Below are positions 43,923-52,504 of a stretch of DNA of 64,000 nt, piece by piece. Positions within the stretch are counted from its first letter, which is position 1, and every line of letters starts with the position of its first letter. The position numbers were made by a program, and so were the translations under genes. The notes below the pieces were generated by a model. The model ran no database searches, was not told the DNA's origin, and was given only the letters and a program-made list of their open reading frames with translations. Origin of the DNA: JADJPG01 sp964491875 (GTDB taxonomy: Bacteria; Verrucomicrobiota; Verrucomicrobiia; Limisphaerales; JADJPG01); contig CAZBIC010000011.1 in assembly GCA_964491875.1 (NCBI GenBank), forward strand, positions 62,001-126,000, written 5' to 3'.

Positions 43923-45038
43923 ATGAACTTCTCCCTGCTTCGATTCGCCGCCTGCCTGCTCGGCGCTGGTGCTATTGCCGTTGCCCAGAGCAATCGTCCG
44001 GCACCGCTGATTTCACCAGTCGTCCACGCCGATCGCACGGTGACCTTCAGCGTTCGTGCGCCGAATGCGAAGAAGGTGGAGCTGAGTGCCCAGTTCCTCA
44101 AAGCGAACCAGGCACTCACTGCGGACACCAATGGCGTGTGGAGCATCAGGGTCGGCCCGGTGGAACCGAACTTGTATCCCTACAACTTCGTCATCGACGG
44201 CATTGGTGTGGCGGATTCGGCCAATCACGATCTGTTCCCGAACGAACGCTTCAAGCAAAGCCTCGTGGACATTCCCGGCGCCACACCGTCCCTGCATTCG
44301 ATCCAGGACGTGCCGCACGGGGAACTGACCTACGCCTTTTACTCCTCGAAGACGCTGGGTCGCACGCGGCCGCTGATTGTTTACACTCCGCCGGGGTATC
44401 ACAAGAGCAGGGGAACCTATCCGGTGTTTTACCTCGTCAGCGGCACCACGGACACGGAGGAAACTTGGTTCAAGGTGGGGCGCGCGAACTTCATTCTCGA
44501 TAATCTCATCGCGCAGAGAAAGGCCGTGCCCATGATCATCGTGATGCCCTACGGGAACATGATGAAGGGTACACCGCCTCCGACGTCGCCGCAGGCCGCC
44601 GAGACGTACAAGGTCTTCAATGACGAGCTGACTCGCGACATCATGCCTTACGTCGAGGCGAACTACCGCGTCAGCCGTGACCGCGAGAAGCGCGCCATCG
44701 CCGGGTTCTCCCGCGGCGGTGGGCAATCGCTGTTCACCGGATTCAACAACCTCGACAAGTTCGCGTGGATTGGTTCCTACAGCGCGTATCTCACGCCAGA
44801 AGTATTCGACAAATACTTCGCTGCGGCGGCCGATCCGAAGGCGACGAACAAGAAGCTGAAGCTGCTCTGGCTTGGCGTGGGCAAGACGGACTTCCTCTAC
44901 AAGCAGGCGGTTGAGTTCGACGATTACCTGAAGGGGAAGAACATCGCCCATCAGTCGCTGGTCACCGAGGGCGGCCACACCTGGATGAATGCCCGGCATT
45001 ATCTCGCCGAGACGCTCCAGCTCTATTTCAAGAAGTGA
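43923..45038 (+). CDS. Secreted CE1-like esterase with early-set domain and GFSRGG nucleophile motif
   Basis: 371 residues with a signal peptide (LRFAACLLGAGAIAVAQ). An early-set beta domain (VTFSVRAPNAKKVELSAQFL) occupies about 30-115. The catalytic domain has YTPPGYHKSRGTYPVFYLVS, nucleophile in AIAGFSRGGGQSL, Asp in GVGKTDFLY and His in EGGHTWMNAR. Where the paralogues have GLSMGG, this one has GFSRGG, which may change substrate preference. The early-set/esterase layout is the same as in 33546-34718. Feruloyl/acetyl-xylan esterase is the probable role. Confidence 0.86.
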   Translation: MNFSLLRFAACLLGAGAIAVAQSNRPAPLISPVVHADRTVTFSVRAPNAKKVELSAQFLKANQALTADTNGVWSIRVGPVEPNLYPYNFVIDGIGVADSANHDLFPNERFKQSLVDIPGATPSLHSIQDVPHGELTYAFYSSKTLGRTRPLIVYTPPGYHKSRGTYPVFYLVSGTTDTEETWFKVGRANFILDNLIAQRKAVPMIIVMPYGNMMKGTPPPTSPQAAETYKVFNDELTRDIMPYVEANYRVSRDREKRAIAGFSRGGGQSLFTGFNNLDKFAWIGSYSAYLTPEVFDKYFAAAADPKATNKKLKLLWLGVGKTDFLYKQAVEFDDYLKGKNIAHQSLVTEGGHTWMNARHYLAETLQLYFKK

Positions 45039-45071
45039 GTTGCGATCCCGCGACGAATCCGGACCCATGAC

Positions 45072-45929
45072 ATGAATCGCTGCTGCTCCATTCTCGTAGC
45101 CGGATTTCTGCTCTTCACCGCGAAGGCTTTTTCAGCCGACACCAACTTCTGGATATTCCTGTGCTTCGGTCAGTCGAACATGGAGGGCTTTCCGGGAATC
45201 GAGGCCGCGGACAAGGAGTCGGTGGATCCGCGCTTTCAGGTTTTTGCTGCCATGGACTTCCCCAAGCTGGAGCGCAAGAAAGGCAACTGGTATCCCGCCG
45301 TGCCGCCGCTGTGCCGTCCGTCTTCCGGCCTTTCCCCAGCCGACTATTTTGGCCGGACGCTTGTCTCGAATCTTCCGCCAGCCATCAAGATTGGCGTGGT
45401 CAACGTCGCGGTCGCCGGCTGCAAGATTGAGTTGTTCGAAGCAGCCAGTTATCAGGCCTACGCTTCGAATGCCGCTCCGTGGATGAAGAACATCATCAAG
45501 ACCTACGAAGGCAGTCCCTACCAACACCTCGTGGATATGGCGCGCCTGGCTCAGAACAACGGCGTGATAAAGGGCATCTTGCTGCACCAAGGCGAATCCA
45601 ACAACAACGACGAGCAGTGGCCGAACAAGGTGAAGGGCATCTACGAGGGTTTGCTCCGCGATTTGAATCTCAAGGCCGCCGACGTGCCGCTGCTCGCCGG
45701 TGGTTTGGTTCCCGCCGACCAGAAGGGCGCATGCGCGAGCATGAACAAGATCATTGCGGAGATTCCGCAGACGATTTCCACGGCCCATTTCGTCTCCTCG
45801 GAAGGTTGTGAGGGACGGCCCGACCGGTTGCATTTCACGCCGTCCGGGTATCGCGAACTGGGGCGCCGCTATGGATTGAAGATGCTGACCCTGCTCGGCG
45901 AGAAAGCGGCGACTCAGTCCCAGCCTTAA
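45072..45929 (+). CDS. SGNH/CE6-like carbohydrate acetylesterase
   Basis: 285 residues with a signal peptide (VAGFLLFTAKAFSADTN). Nucleophile Ser in FLCFGQSNMEG, a block with ILLHQGESNNNDEQW that matches the CE6 HQGE/SN element, and catalytic Asp/His in GRPDRLHFTPSGYRELG. CE6 enzymes remove acetyl groups from xylan; sialate O-acetylesterases are distant relatives. The position next to the xylosidase symporter supports acetylxylan. Length is normal for the group. Confidence 0.88.
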   Translation: MNRCCSILVAGFLLFTAKAFSADTNFWIFLCFGQSNMEGFPGIEAADKESVDPRFQVFAAMDFPKLERKKGNWYPAVPPLCRPSSGLSPADYFGRTLVSNLPPAIKIGVVNVAVAGCKIELFEAASYQAYASNAAPWMKNIIKTYEGSPYQHLVDMARLAQNNGVIKGILLHQGESNNNDEQWPNKVKGIYEGLLRDLNLKAADVPLLAGGLVPADQKGACASMNKIIAEIPQTISTAHFVSSEGCEGRPDRLHFTPSGYRELGRRYGLKMLTLLGEKAATQSQP

Positions 45930-45935
45930 ACGATC

Positions 45936-47357
45936 ATGTCGAAACCGACCACCGCGCCAGTTCCCGCCGCCGATGAACGTCTGCGGCCCACGGAATATTT
46001 CGGTTACGCTCTCGGCGACACCGCGTCGAATTTCTTCTTCCAGTCGTTCAACATCTTCCTCACCTACTACTACGTGGATGTGTGGGGCATCCCGGCTACG
46101 GTCCTGCTCTGGCTGATCCCGCTCGTGCGGGCCTTTGGCGCGTTCGACGACGTGGTCATGGGTCTCATCGCAGACCGCACCAACACGCGGTGGGGAAAGT
46201 TCCGGCCGTATCTGCTCTTCGGTGCCGTGCCATACGGCATTTGCGGCTACCTGATGTTCCTCGGGCCGGACTTCGGTCCGACCGGCAAGATCGTTTATGC
46301 CGCAGTGACCTACGCCATGATGATGGTGGCCTACACGGTCATCAACGTGCCGTATTCGGCGATGCTTGGCGTCATCAGTCCGTCGCCTCGCACGCGGACG
46401 GTGGCTTCCACGTGCCGCTTCGTCGGCGCGTTCGGTGCGGCGTTCCTGATCTCGCTGTTTGTCCGGCCGCTCGTTGAGTATCTCGGTGCGGGGAACGAGG
46501 CGCGGGGCTTCCAGATGACAATGGCGATCTTCGCGGTCATCTCAGTGGTGTTGATCCTAATCACGTTTGCCACGACGAAAGAACGCGTCACGCCGCCGCC
46601 CCAACAGAAGACGAATGTCCGCGAGGAGCTGGGCGAGCTCGTCAAGAACTGGCCGTGGGTCGTGCTGCTTCTGACGTCGATCTTCTCCAATGCCTTCTCC
46701 GCCCTCCGCTCCGGCAGCACCATCTTCTATTTCAAATACGTCCAAGGCTTCGACTCCACGCCGATGTTCTGGCGGCTGGATCACACGACCGTCTTCCTGA
46801 CCAGCGGCGCGCTTGGCCTCGTTCTCGGTACGATTTGTCTCGGGCCCATCGCGCGCAAGGTGGACAAGAAATACTACGCGGCCGCGCTCAGCCTTGTGAC
46901 CGGCCTGTGCTTTCTTGCGTTCTACTTCGTGCCGAAAGGCAACTTCTGGCTCCTCGTCGCCGCGAACATGCTCGCGCAATTTTGCGCCGGCCCGACGTCG
47001 GCCTTGACCTGGGCGCTCTACGGCGACGTGGCGGACTACGGCGAGGTTAAATATGGCCGCCGCTCCACGGGGCTCATCTACTCGGCCTCTCTCTTCTCGA
47101 TCAAGACTGGTATCCTCGTCGGTGGTTTTCTTGTGCCGTTGTTCCTGGCGAAGTTCGGCTACGTGAAAGGGGCCGAGACGCAAACTGCAACCGCGCTGCT
47201 CGGCATCACGCTCGCGTTCTCCATCGGGCCGGCGTTGTTCGCCATCCTGAAAGCTGTGGCCTTGATGATCTACCCGCTCGACCAGCGGCGCGTGGATGAG
47301 ATCGAACGAGAACTCGCAGCCCGCCGCGCCGCCGCTGCCGAGATCAAATCCGCATGA
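45936..47357 (+). CDS. GPH-family pentoside/hexuronide:cation symporter
   Basis: 473 residues, twelve hydrophobic segments. The start FGYALGDTASNFFFQSFNIF and the loop DDVVMGLIADRTNTRWGKFR are hallmarks of MelB/XynP-like glycoside-pentoside-hexuronide symporters. Later, AQFCAGPTSALTWALYGDVA and DYGEVKYGRRSTGLIYSAS match the helix 10 region. It would import xylo-oligosaccharides or xylose with sodium or protons through the inner membrane. Its stop overlaps the ATG of the GH43 gene, so uptake and cytoplasmic cleavage are coupled. Confidence 0.92.
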   Translation: MSKPTTAPVPAADERLRPTEYFGYALGDTASNFFFQSFNIFLTYYYVDVWGIPATVLLWLIPLVRAFGAFDDVVMGLIADRTNTRWGKFRPYLLFGAVPYGICGYLMFLGPDFGPTGKIVYAAVTYAMMMVAYTVINVPYSAMLGVISPSPRTRTVASTCRFVGAFGAAFLISLFVRPLVEYLGAGNEARGFQMTMAIFAVISVVLILITFATTKERVTPPPQQKTNVREELGELVKNWPWVVLLLTSIFSNAFSALRSGSTIFYFKYVQGFDSTPMFWRLDHTTVFLTSGALGLVLGTICLGPIARKVDKKYYAAALSLVTGLCFLAFYFVPKGNFWLLVAANMLAQFCAGPTSALTWALYGDVADYGEVKYGRRSTGLIYSASLFSIKTGILVGGFLVPLFLAKFGYVKGAETQTATALLGITLAFSIGPALFAILKAVALMIYPLDQRRVDEIERELAARRAAAAEIKSA

Positions 47358-48991
47358 CCATTCGCAATCCCATCCTCACCGGCTTCAACCCCGACCCGTC
47401 CATCGTGCGCGTCGGCGACGATTACTACATCGCGACCTCCACCTTCGAATGGTTCCCCGGTGTGCAGATACACCATTCGCGCGATTTGGTGAACTGGCGT
47501 TTGCTCACGCGCCCGCTGCGTCGCGCCAGTCAACTCAATATGCTTGGCGATCCTGATTCGTGCGGGGTCTGGGCGCCATGCCTCAGCTACGCCGACGGCC
47601 TCTTCTGGCTGATCTATACCGACGTGAAGCGCTTCGGACGCGCGAGCGTGGCTGGTGCCAGCGGCTCCTCGATGCGCGATTTCCACAATTACTTGGTGAC
47701 GTGTCCGACCATTGACGGTGAGTGGTCCGATCCCGTTTACCTCAACAGCAGCGGCTTCGATCCGTCGCTCTTCCACGACGACGATGGCAGGAAGTATCTG
47801 CTGAACATGCTCTGGGATCACCGGCCGGGGCACAATCGCTTCGCCGGAATCGTAATCCAGGAATACTCGGTTACGGAGCGCCGGCTCATCGGTGAGCGTG
47901 TGAGCATTTTCAAGGGGACTTCGCTTGGCTTCACCGAGGCCCCGCATCTCTACAAACGCGATGGCTGGTATTATCTGCTCACCGCGGAGGGCGGCACGAA
48001 CTGGAACCACGCCGTCACGATGGCGCGCTCGCGCAATCTCACCGGTCCGTATGAGCTACATCCCGACACCTACATCATGAGCGCGCGGCAGCGGCCCGAC
48101 TGCGAGTTGCAACGCGCCGGACACGGAAGCCTCGTCGAAACCCAGAACGGTGAAACGTATCTGGCGTACCTCGTGGGCCGACCGCTGCGCAACCGAGGGC
48201 GTTGCACGCTGGGCCGCGAAACGGCGATTCAGAAAATGGTCTGGGGCGAAGACGGCTGGCTGCGCACGCTGGACGGGCAGGGGATTCCAACGGTCGAGAC
48301 TCCGGCGCCTGCACTTCCCACGCATCGATTCCCTGTTGCTCCGGAGCGTGAAGACTTCGACTCACCGGAGCTGCCCCTCGACTTCCAATGGCTGCGCACT
48401 CCGCATCCCGAGGAATTCTTCAGCCTCACTGCGCGGCCTGGTTTCCTGCGACTCATCGGTCGCGAAACGTTGGGCAGCCTGTACCGCCAATCCCTCGTCG
48501 CCCGCCGACAGCAGGCCCATTGCTTCAGCGCATCGACCGTGATCGAGTTCGAGCCGGAGCATTTTCAGCAGATGGCGGGGCTGATCTGTTATTACAACAG
48601 CACCAAGTTCCACTACCTCTACCTCTCGCATGACGAGACCGTGGGCAAACATCTGCGCGTGATGACCTGCGCGCCGGACTCGATGCAAGCCGACTCCTTC
48701 ACGCCGCCCATCGCCATCCCACCCGGCAAGCCTGTGCATCTGCGCGTCGAAGTAGATTTCGAGCGAATGCACTTCGCCTATCGCATCGACGGCGTGAACT
48801 CCGACTGGCAATGGCTCCCGCAGCAGTTTGACGCCAGCATTCTCTCCGACGAATGCCTTGCTCCCGGTCAGGCCCATTTCACCGGCGCGTTTGTCGGTGT
48901 GGCTTGTCAGGACCTGGCCGGAACCGCCCTCCACGCGGACTTCGATTTCTTCGACTACCGATCGAGAAGTTTTTGCGTGAACTCGTTTTGA
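47354..48991 (+). CDS. xynB: Beta-xylosidase, GH43
   Basis: 545 residues with no signal peptide, hence cytoplasmic. The five-bladed GH43 propeller occupies about 1-320: base Asp in GFNPDPSIVR, ATSTFEWFPGVQIHHSRDLV, SSGFDPSLFHDDDGRKY, and acid Glu in GFTEAPHLYKRDGWYY. A C-terminal beta-sandwich (about 340-540) of the kind attached to XynB-type GH43_11 enzymes follows. It releases xylose from xylo-oligosaccharides brought in by the symporter encoded immediately upstream (four-base overlap). Last gene of the plus-strand xylan locus. Confidence 0.93.
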   Translation: MTIRNPILTGFNPDPSIVRVGDDYYIATSTFEWFPGVQIHHSRDLVNWRLLTRPLRRASQLNMLGDPDSCGVWAPCLSYADGLFWLIYTDVKRFGRASVAGASGSSMRDFHNYLVTCPTIDGEWSDPVYLNSSGFDPSLFHDDDGRKYLLNMLWDHRPGHNRFAGIVIQEYSVTERRLIGERVSIFKGTSLGFTEAPHLYKRDGWYYLLTAEGGTNWNHAVTMARSRNLTGPYELHPDTYIMSARQRPDCELQRAGHGSLVETQNGETYLAYLVGRPLRNRGRCTLGRETAIQKMVWGEDGWLRTLDGQGIPTVETPAPALPTHRFPVAPEREDFDSPELPLDFQWLRTPHPEEFFSLTARPGFLRLIGRETLGSLYRQSLVARRQQAHCFSASTVIEFEPEHFQQMAGLICYYNSTKFHYLYLSHDETVGKHLRVMTCAPDSMQADSFTPPIAIPPGKPVHLRVEVDFERMHFAYRIDGVNSDWQWLPQQFDASILSDECLAPGQAHFTGAFVGVACQDLAGTALHADFDFFDYRSRSFCVNSF

Positions 48992-49083
48992 AGTGGTCGA
49001 AGTGACATCACTGAATCGATTTCAGTAGGTGTAATGTGTGCTTCCTGACGACCTTGGAAACGATGGGGTCGATGGCTGGGCGC

Positions 49084-50010
49084 TTACCTCTCCCCCCACA
49101 CCACCAGTATCACGAATGCTGCGTAGAGCGATAGCAACACCACGCCGCGCCAGCGCGGGATCAGGCCGTCCCGCCGTGGAAACGTCAGCAACGTACTCAG
49201 GACACCGAAGCCCAGCGCCCACCTGACTTCACGCAGTTCGACGTGAATCGGACAGATTACCGCCGCCGTGCCGACGATGAACAGGCCGTTGAAGACGTTG
49301 CTTCCCAGCACGGTGCCCAGGCCGATTTCCTCGTGGCCTTTGAGTTTTGAAATCACGGTGGTCGCCAGTTCCGGCATCGACGTTCCTACTGCGACGATCG
49401 TCGCGCCGATGACAAACTCCGGGAGGCCAAACATCACCGCAATGTCGCGCGCGCCCAGAACGATGAAATGACCGGAGCCGATCAGAAAGGCGAGTCCGAC
49501 GGGGATGGTTGCGAACATTCGCCACCGTATTGATTCTCCCAAAACGGCGGCGGCGGCGCTGCGTTCCTGGCGCGCTGAATTGATCACCATGATCAACCAG
49601 ACGAGAAAAAAGACCAGCAACGCGATCCCATCGGTGCGGGAGATTCGCCCGTCGAATCCAAGCGCGCCGACCGCGACAGGAACCAGCAGTGCCACTGGGA
49701 AGTCACGCCGCACGCTGGCGCGAGGACTGACGATTCCCGACATGCAGAGCGCGACGGCCAGAATCAGGGCCACGTTGACGACGTTGCTGCCCAGCGCATC
49801 GCCCAGCGAAATTTCCGGGCGTCCTGACAGCGCTGACCCCACGGCAACCGAGAGTTCCGGGCTGGAAGTGGCGAACGCGGCGACCGTGGTGGCGACAATT
49901 GCGGCGGATACTCGGGCCCAACTCGCCAGACCGACGAGGCCGCGGACAAATAGTTCACCGCCGATTCCAGCGCACACCACACCGATGAGCAATGCGAGAT
50001 AGGGATTCAT
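49084..50010 (-). CDS. Calcium/sodium antiporter (CaCA family, YrbG type)
   Basis: 308 residues with ten hydrophobic segments in two homologous halves. Alpha repeats: ATTVAAFATSSPELSVAVGS with GSNVVNVALILAVAL in the first, and ATIVAVGTSMPELATTVISK with GSNVFNGLFIVGTAAVI in the second. The paired Glu residues of the SPEL/MPEL motifs bind the cations. It exports Ca2+ in exchange for Na+ across the inner membrane. It reads in the same direction as the universal stress gene upstream, 12 bp apart. Confidence 0.92.
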   Translation of the reverse strand: MNPYLALLIGVVCAGIGGELFVRGLVGLASWARVSAAIVATTVAAFATSSPELSVAVGSALSGRPEISLGDALGSNVVNVALILAVALCMSGIVSPRASVRRDFPVALLVPVAVGALGFDGRISRTDGIALLVFFLVWLIMVINSARQERSAAAAVLGESIRWRMFATIPVGLAFLIGSGHFIVLGARDIAVMFGLPEFVIGATIVAVGTSMPELATTVISKLKGHEEIGLGTVLGSNVFNGLFIVGTAAVICPIHVELREVRWALGFGVLSTLLTFPRRDGLIPRWRGVVLLSLYAAFVILVVWGER

Positions 50011-50022
50011 TCGACCAAGTCG

Positions 50023-50490
50023 TTATCGTCCCGGATTTTTGCGCACAACGAGGACGGGACAGCGCGCATGGCGAACGACGCGTTCGGCGACGCTGCCGAG
50101 GACGACGTGCTTCAGGCCCGTGTAACCGTGTGTGCCGATTACAATCAGGTCCGCGCCAGCCTTGCTCGCGGTAGAGACGATGATTTCCCACGGCTTTCCA
50201 GCTTTGATCAGCGGGCGACTGAAGCGGACTCCGCTGGCCTGAGCCTTGGCCAGTTCTGTGAGTTCTTGGGCGACCCGGGCACGCAGCTGTCCTTGTGTCT
50301 GGCGGGAGACTGTTCCTTCGATGAGAAAGCCCGGCGTCACTGGCTCGATGACGTGCAGTTGGACGAGGGTTCCACCGGTGAGTTTCGCGAGTGCTGCGGC
50401 CTGCTCAAGCGCGGCGATGGAACAATCCGAGAAATCACACGGAACCAGGATCGACTTGGGCAACAGCGAATGAGGTGACTTGGATTTCAT
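50023..50490 (-). CDS. Universal stress protein, UspA family
   Basis: 155 residues, single Usp domain. Beta1 ILVPCDFSDCSIAALEQAAA; then GADLIVIGTHGYTGLKHVVL followed by GSVAERVVRHARCPVLVVR, which gives the G-x2-G-x9-G-S ATP-binding loop. It is therefore of the ATP-binding subclass. Cytoplasmic, role in stress survival. Located between two ion antiporter genes on the same strand, which suggests a shared response to ionic stress. Confidence 0.93.
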   Translation of the reverse strand: MKSKSPHSLLPKSILVPCDFSDCSIAALEQAAALAKLTGGTLVQLHVIEPVTPGFLIEGTVSRQTQGQLRARVAQELTELAKAQASGVRFSRPLIKAGKPWEIIVSTASKAGADLIVIGTHGYTGLKHVVLGSVAERVVRHARCPVLVVRKNPGR

Positions 50491-50561
50491 GGCACGAGTA
50501 TGCGGAAGGGATTCACCGGGGCAAAGCTACTTCATCGTTTGGTGCCTGTGGCAAATTGCGG

Positions 50562-51839
50562 TTAATGCAACAGCCAGAAGAACACGATGGATACGGCCGT
50601 GGGCACGAGTGCGCCCAAGAACAGTCCAAGCGGGCTGATGCCCTCGCCGTTGAACACTTTCGCATCTTGAAGAATGCCCACGCCGGCCGGGTTCGGCGCG
50701 TTGGCGATGACGGTCAGGCCGCCCCCGGTGACAGCTCCGGCCACGAGCGCGTATTTCAGTTCGTCTGAAATCCCGTCCACCAGCGAACCTAGATAAGTGA
50801 GCGCCGCGTTATCCGTGAGGGCGGTGAGCCCGGTGGCGCCGAAGAACAGTGCTCCGCCGTTGAGGCTCTGGATGAGCGGTTTCAGCCAGTAGGCCTGGAG
50901 GGAGCCGAGGGTGACCAATCCCGCGAGAAAGAAACCAACTAGCAATCCTTCACGCAGCTTCAAGGAATCCTGATACTCCGCGGTCGCAGTGACCAAGCCG
51001 AGAAAGAGCACCATGATTCCAAAGAATACGTCTGGATGATGCGCGAACGCGACCACGAGACCGAGGAAGGCCATGTGCAAGGTGGTGAGCCAGGCTGGAA
51101 TGGAAGCGCTGGAGTCGCGTTTCACTGGGACCTGCATCAGCTCACGTCGGAAAACAAGCGTGACGAGAATCGTCGACACCACGCAGCTCGCGGCGGCGCG
51201 CCAGCCGAAGTTCGTGATCATGAACGTCGTGTCCCAGTTCCATTTCGCGGCGACCATCAGCACTGGCGGAGCAGCGAAGTGAGTCAGAGTGCCGCCGATG
51301 GATACGTTCACGAACAGCAATCCCAGCGTGGCGTACGCGAGCTTCGTGGAGATGCCGCAATCGAAATAGCGTCGCTTGAGGACCAGCGCGAGCAGTGTCA
51401 TCGCCGCCGGCTCGGTGATGAATGAGCCCAGAAGCGGGCCCAAAATCAGGGCGGCCACGTAGAACGAGACGCTTTCTCCCAGCGGTAGTGCGCGGGCGGC
51501 GAGCGAAATCACCGATTCGGCCAGCTTGACCACCGGTCGGGTCGCGGCAACCACCATGACGACGAGCACGAACTTCGGTTCAGTGAAGTTCAGTCCCTCG
51601 ATGTAAACCACCGCGTCGTGGAAGGAGCGATTGAGCGAGGCGATGCCGAGAAACAAGGCGGCGGCCCAAAGGCCGAAAACTACTTCGGTCTCCGCCAGAA
51701 AATGCAGGACGTTCTCCTTGATGGAGCCTGGAGGATACTGGTGGGCCCAATGAGCAAAGCGTTTGACCGAGAACGTATGCAGTACGGCGAGCCCGAAGAA
51801 TATCGAGGCCAGGAGTTCTATGGGAGACGGATTTGTCAT
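50562..51839 (-). CDS. Putative Na+/H+ antiporter (ion transporter superfamily)
   Basis: 425 residues, about eleven hydrophobic helices. Notable pieces are LGPLLGSFITEPAAMTLLAL, VSIGGTLTHFAAPPVLMVAA and ATGLTALTDNAALTYLGSLV, which have the broken-helix look of the ArsB/NhaD ion transporter fold. The last contains TDNAALT, similar to the TDN site seen in NhaD-type antiporters. The likely role is Na+/H+ exchange at the inner membrane. Substrate assignment is family-based. Confidence 0.82.
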   Translation of the reverse strand: MTNPSPIELLASIFFGLAVLHTFSVKRFAHWAHQYPPGSIKENVLHFLAETEVVFGLWAAALFLGIASLNRSFHDAVVYIEGLNFTEPKFVLVVMVVAATRPVVKLAESVISLAARALPLGESVSFYVAALILGPLLGSFITEPAAMTLLALVLKRRYFDCGISTKLAYATLGLLFVNVSIGGTLTHFAAPPVLMVAAKWNWDTTFMITNFGWRAAASCVVSTILVTLVFRRELMQVPVKRDSSASIPAWLTTLHMAFLGLVVAFAHHPDVFFGIMVLFLGLVTATAEYQDSLKLREGLLVGFFLAGLVTLGSLQAYWLKPLIQSLNGGALFFGATGLTALTDNAALTYLGSLVDGISDELKYALVAGAVTGGGLTVIANAPNPAGVGILQDAKVFNGEGISPLGLFLGALVPTAVSIVFFWLLH

Positions 51840-51966
51840 AGGGTAGATTTCTGGGGAGGAGGCAGGTTGAATGGTGGAATTGATTCAGGTTGGGCCGGAT
51901 TGAGATCATCAATCTTCTCTCAGTTTCAGTTCATCAACGTTGACTGACTTTGTAGTTCGCCAGGCG

Positions 51967-51991
51967 CTGCCCGATGCCAGGCATCGGGCAG
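51967..51991. repeat. 25-base near-perfect palindrome
   Basis: CTGCCCGATGCC and GGCATCGGGCAG are exact inverted arms of 12 bases around a single central A. It sits in the gap between the antiporter and the small membrane protein gene. No T-run follows on either strand, so a standard terminator is unlikely. Candidate REP-type element or protein-binding site. Confidence 0.7.
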
Positions 51992-52060
51992 GAACGGCAA
52001 AGCCAAATTCTGCAAGCACCGGCAAATGCGTCAGTGGATCGGTCGACTGGTTTCTGTCCA

Positions 52061-52504
52061 TCATTCTCGTTTCCCGGTTTCCGACGGTGCAATGCCTTCG
52101 CGAGGGCCGGAATTATTCCGAGGGATTGTTCCCGTCTTGTAAAACTCCGGCGGACGTTCGCCGTGCATGAGATACATCATCATTCCCACGGTGAGAATCA
52201 TCAAGAAGGTGAGTAAGAGTGCGCCTGCAAGTTTTCCCGGTGTTTCGCTGGCTGACGCCGACCAGGCATCAACCATCTGAGTCAAGAGTACAAACGCCAG
52301 AGCAACCAACGTGAGCATCGCCCACGTCCGGCGTTTGTTCCCCGCCAACCCCACGATTCCCCATATGACACTCAACCCGCCGGCTACTAGACTTGCGATG
52401 AAGGTCACCCTGGCCAGAGGTGGAGAGACCTGCTGAAGGGTGAAGGCAAGAACGGCGATCAAGAGTCCGTAACCAACGACTATGCTTCCCATCTTTTTGC
52501 TCAT
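52061..52504 (-). CDS. Small membrane protein of unknown function
   Basis: 147 residues with four hydrophobic segments: IVVGYGLLIAVLAFTLQQV, VTFIASLVAGGLSVIWGIVG, TWAMLTLVALAFVLLTQMV and LAGALLLTFLMILTVGMMMY. A hydrophilic tail of about 35 residues follows (HGERPPEFYKTG and on). No charged or catalytic motif. The layout resembles TMEM14-like proteins but the family is not certain. Confidence 0.7.
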   Translation of the reverse strand: MSKKMGSIVVGYGLLIAVLAFTLQQVSPPLARVTFIASLVAGGLSVIWGIVGLAGNKRRTWAMLTLVALAFVLLTQMVDAWSASASETPGKLAGALLLTFLMILTVGMMMYLMHGERPPEFYKTGTIPRNNSGPREGIAPSETGKRE

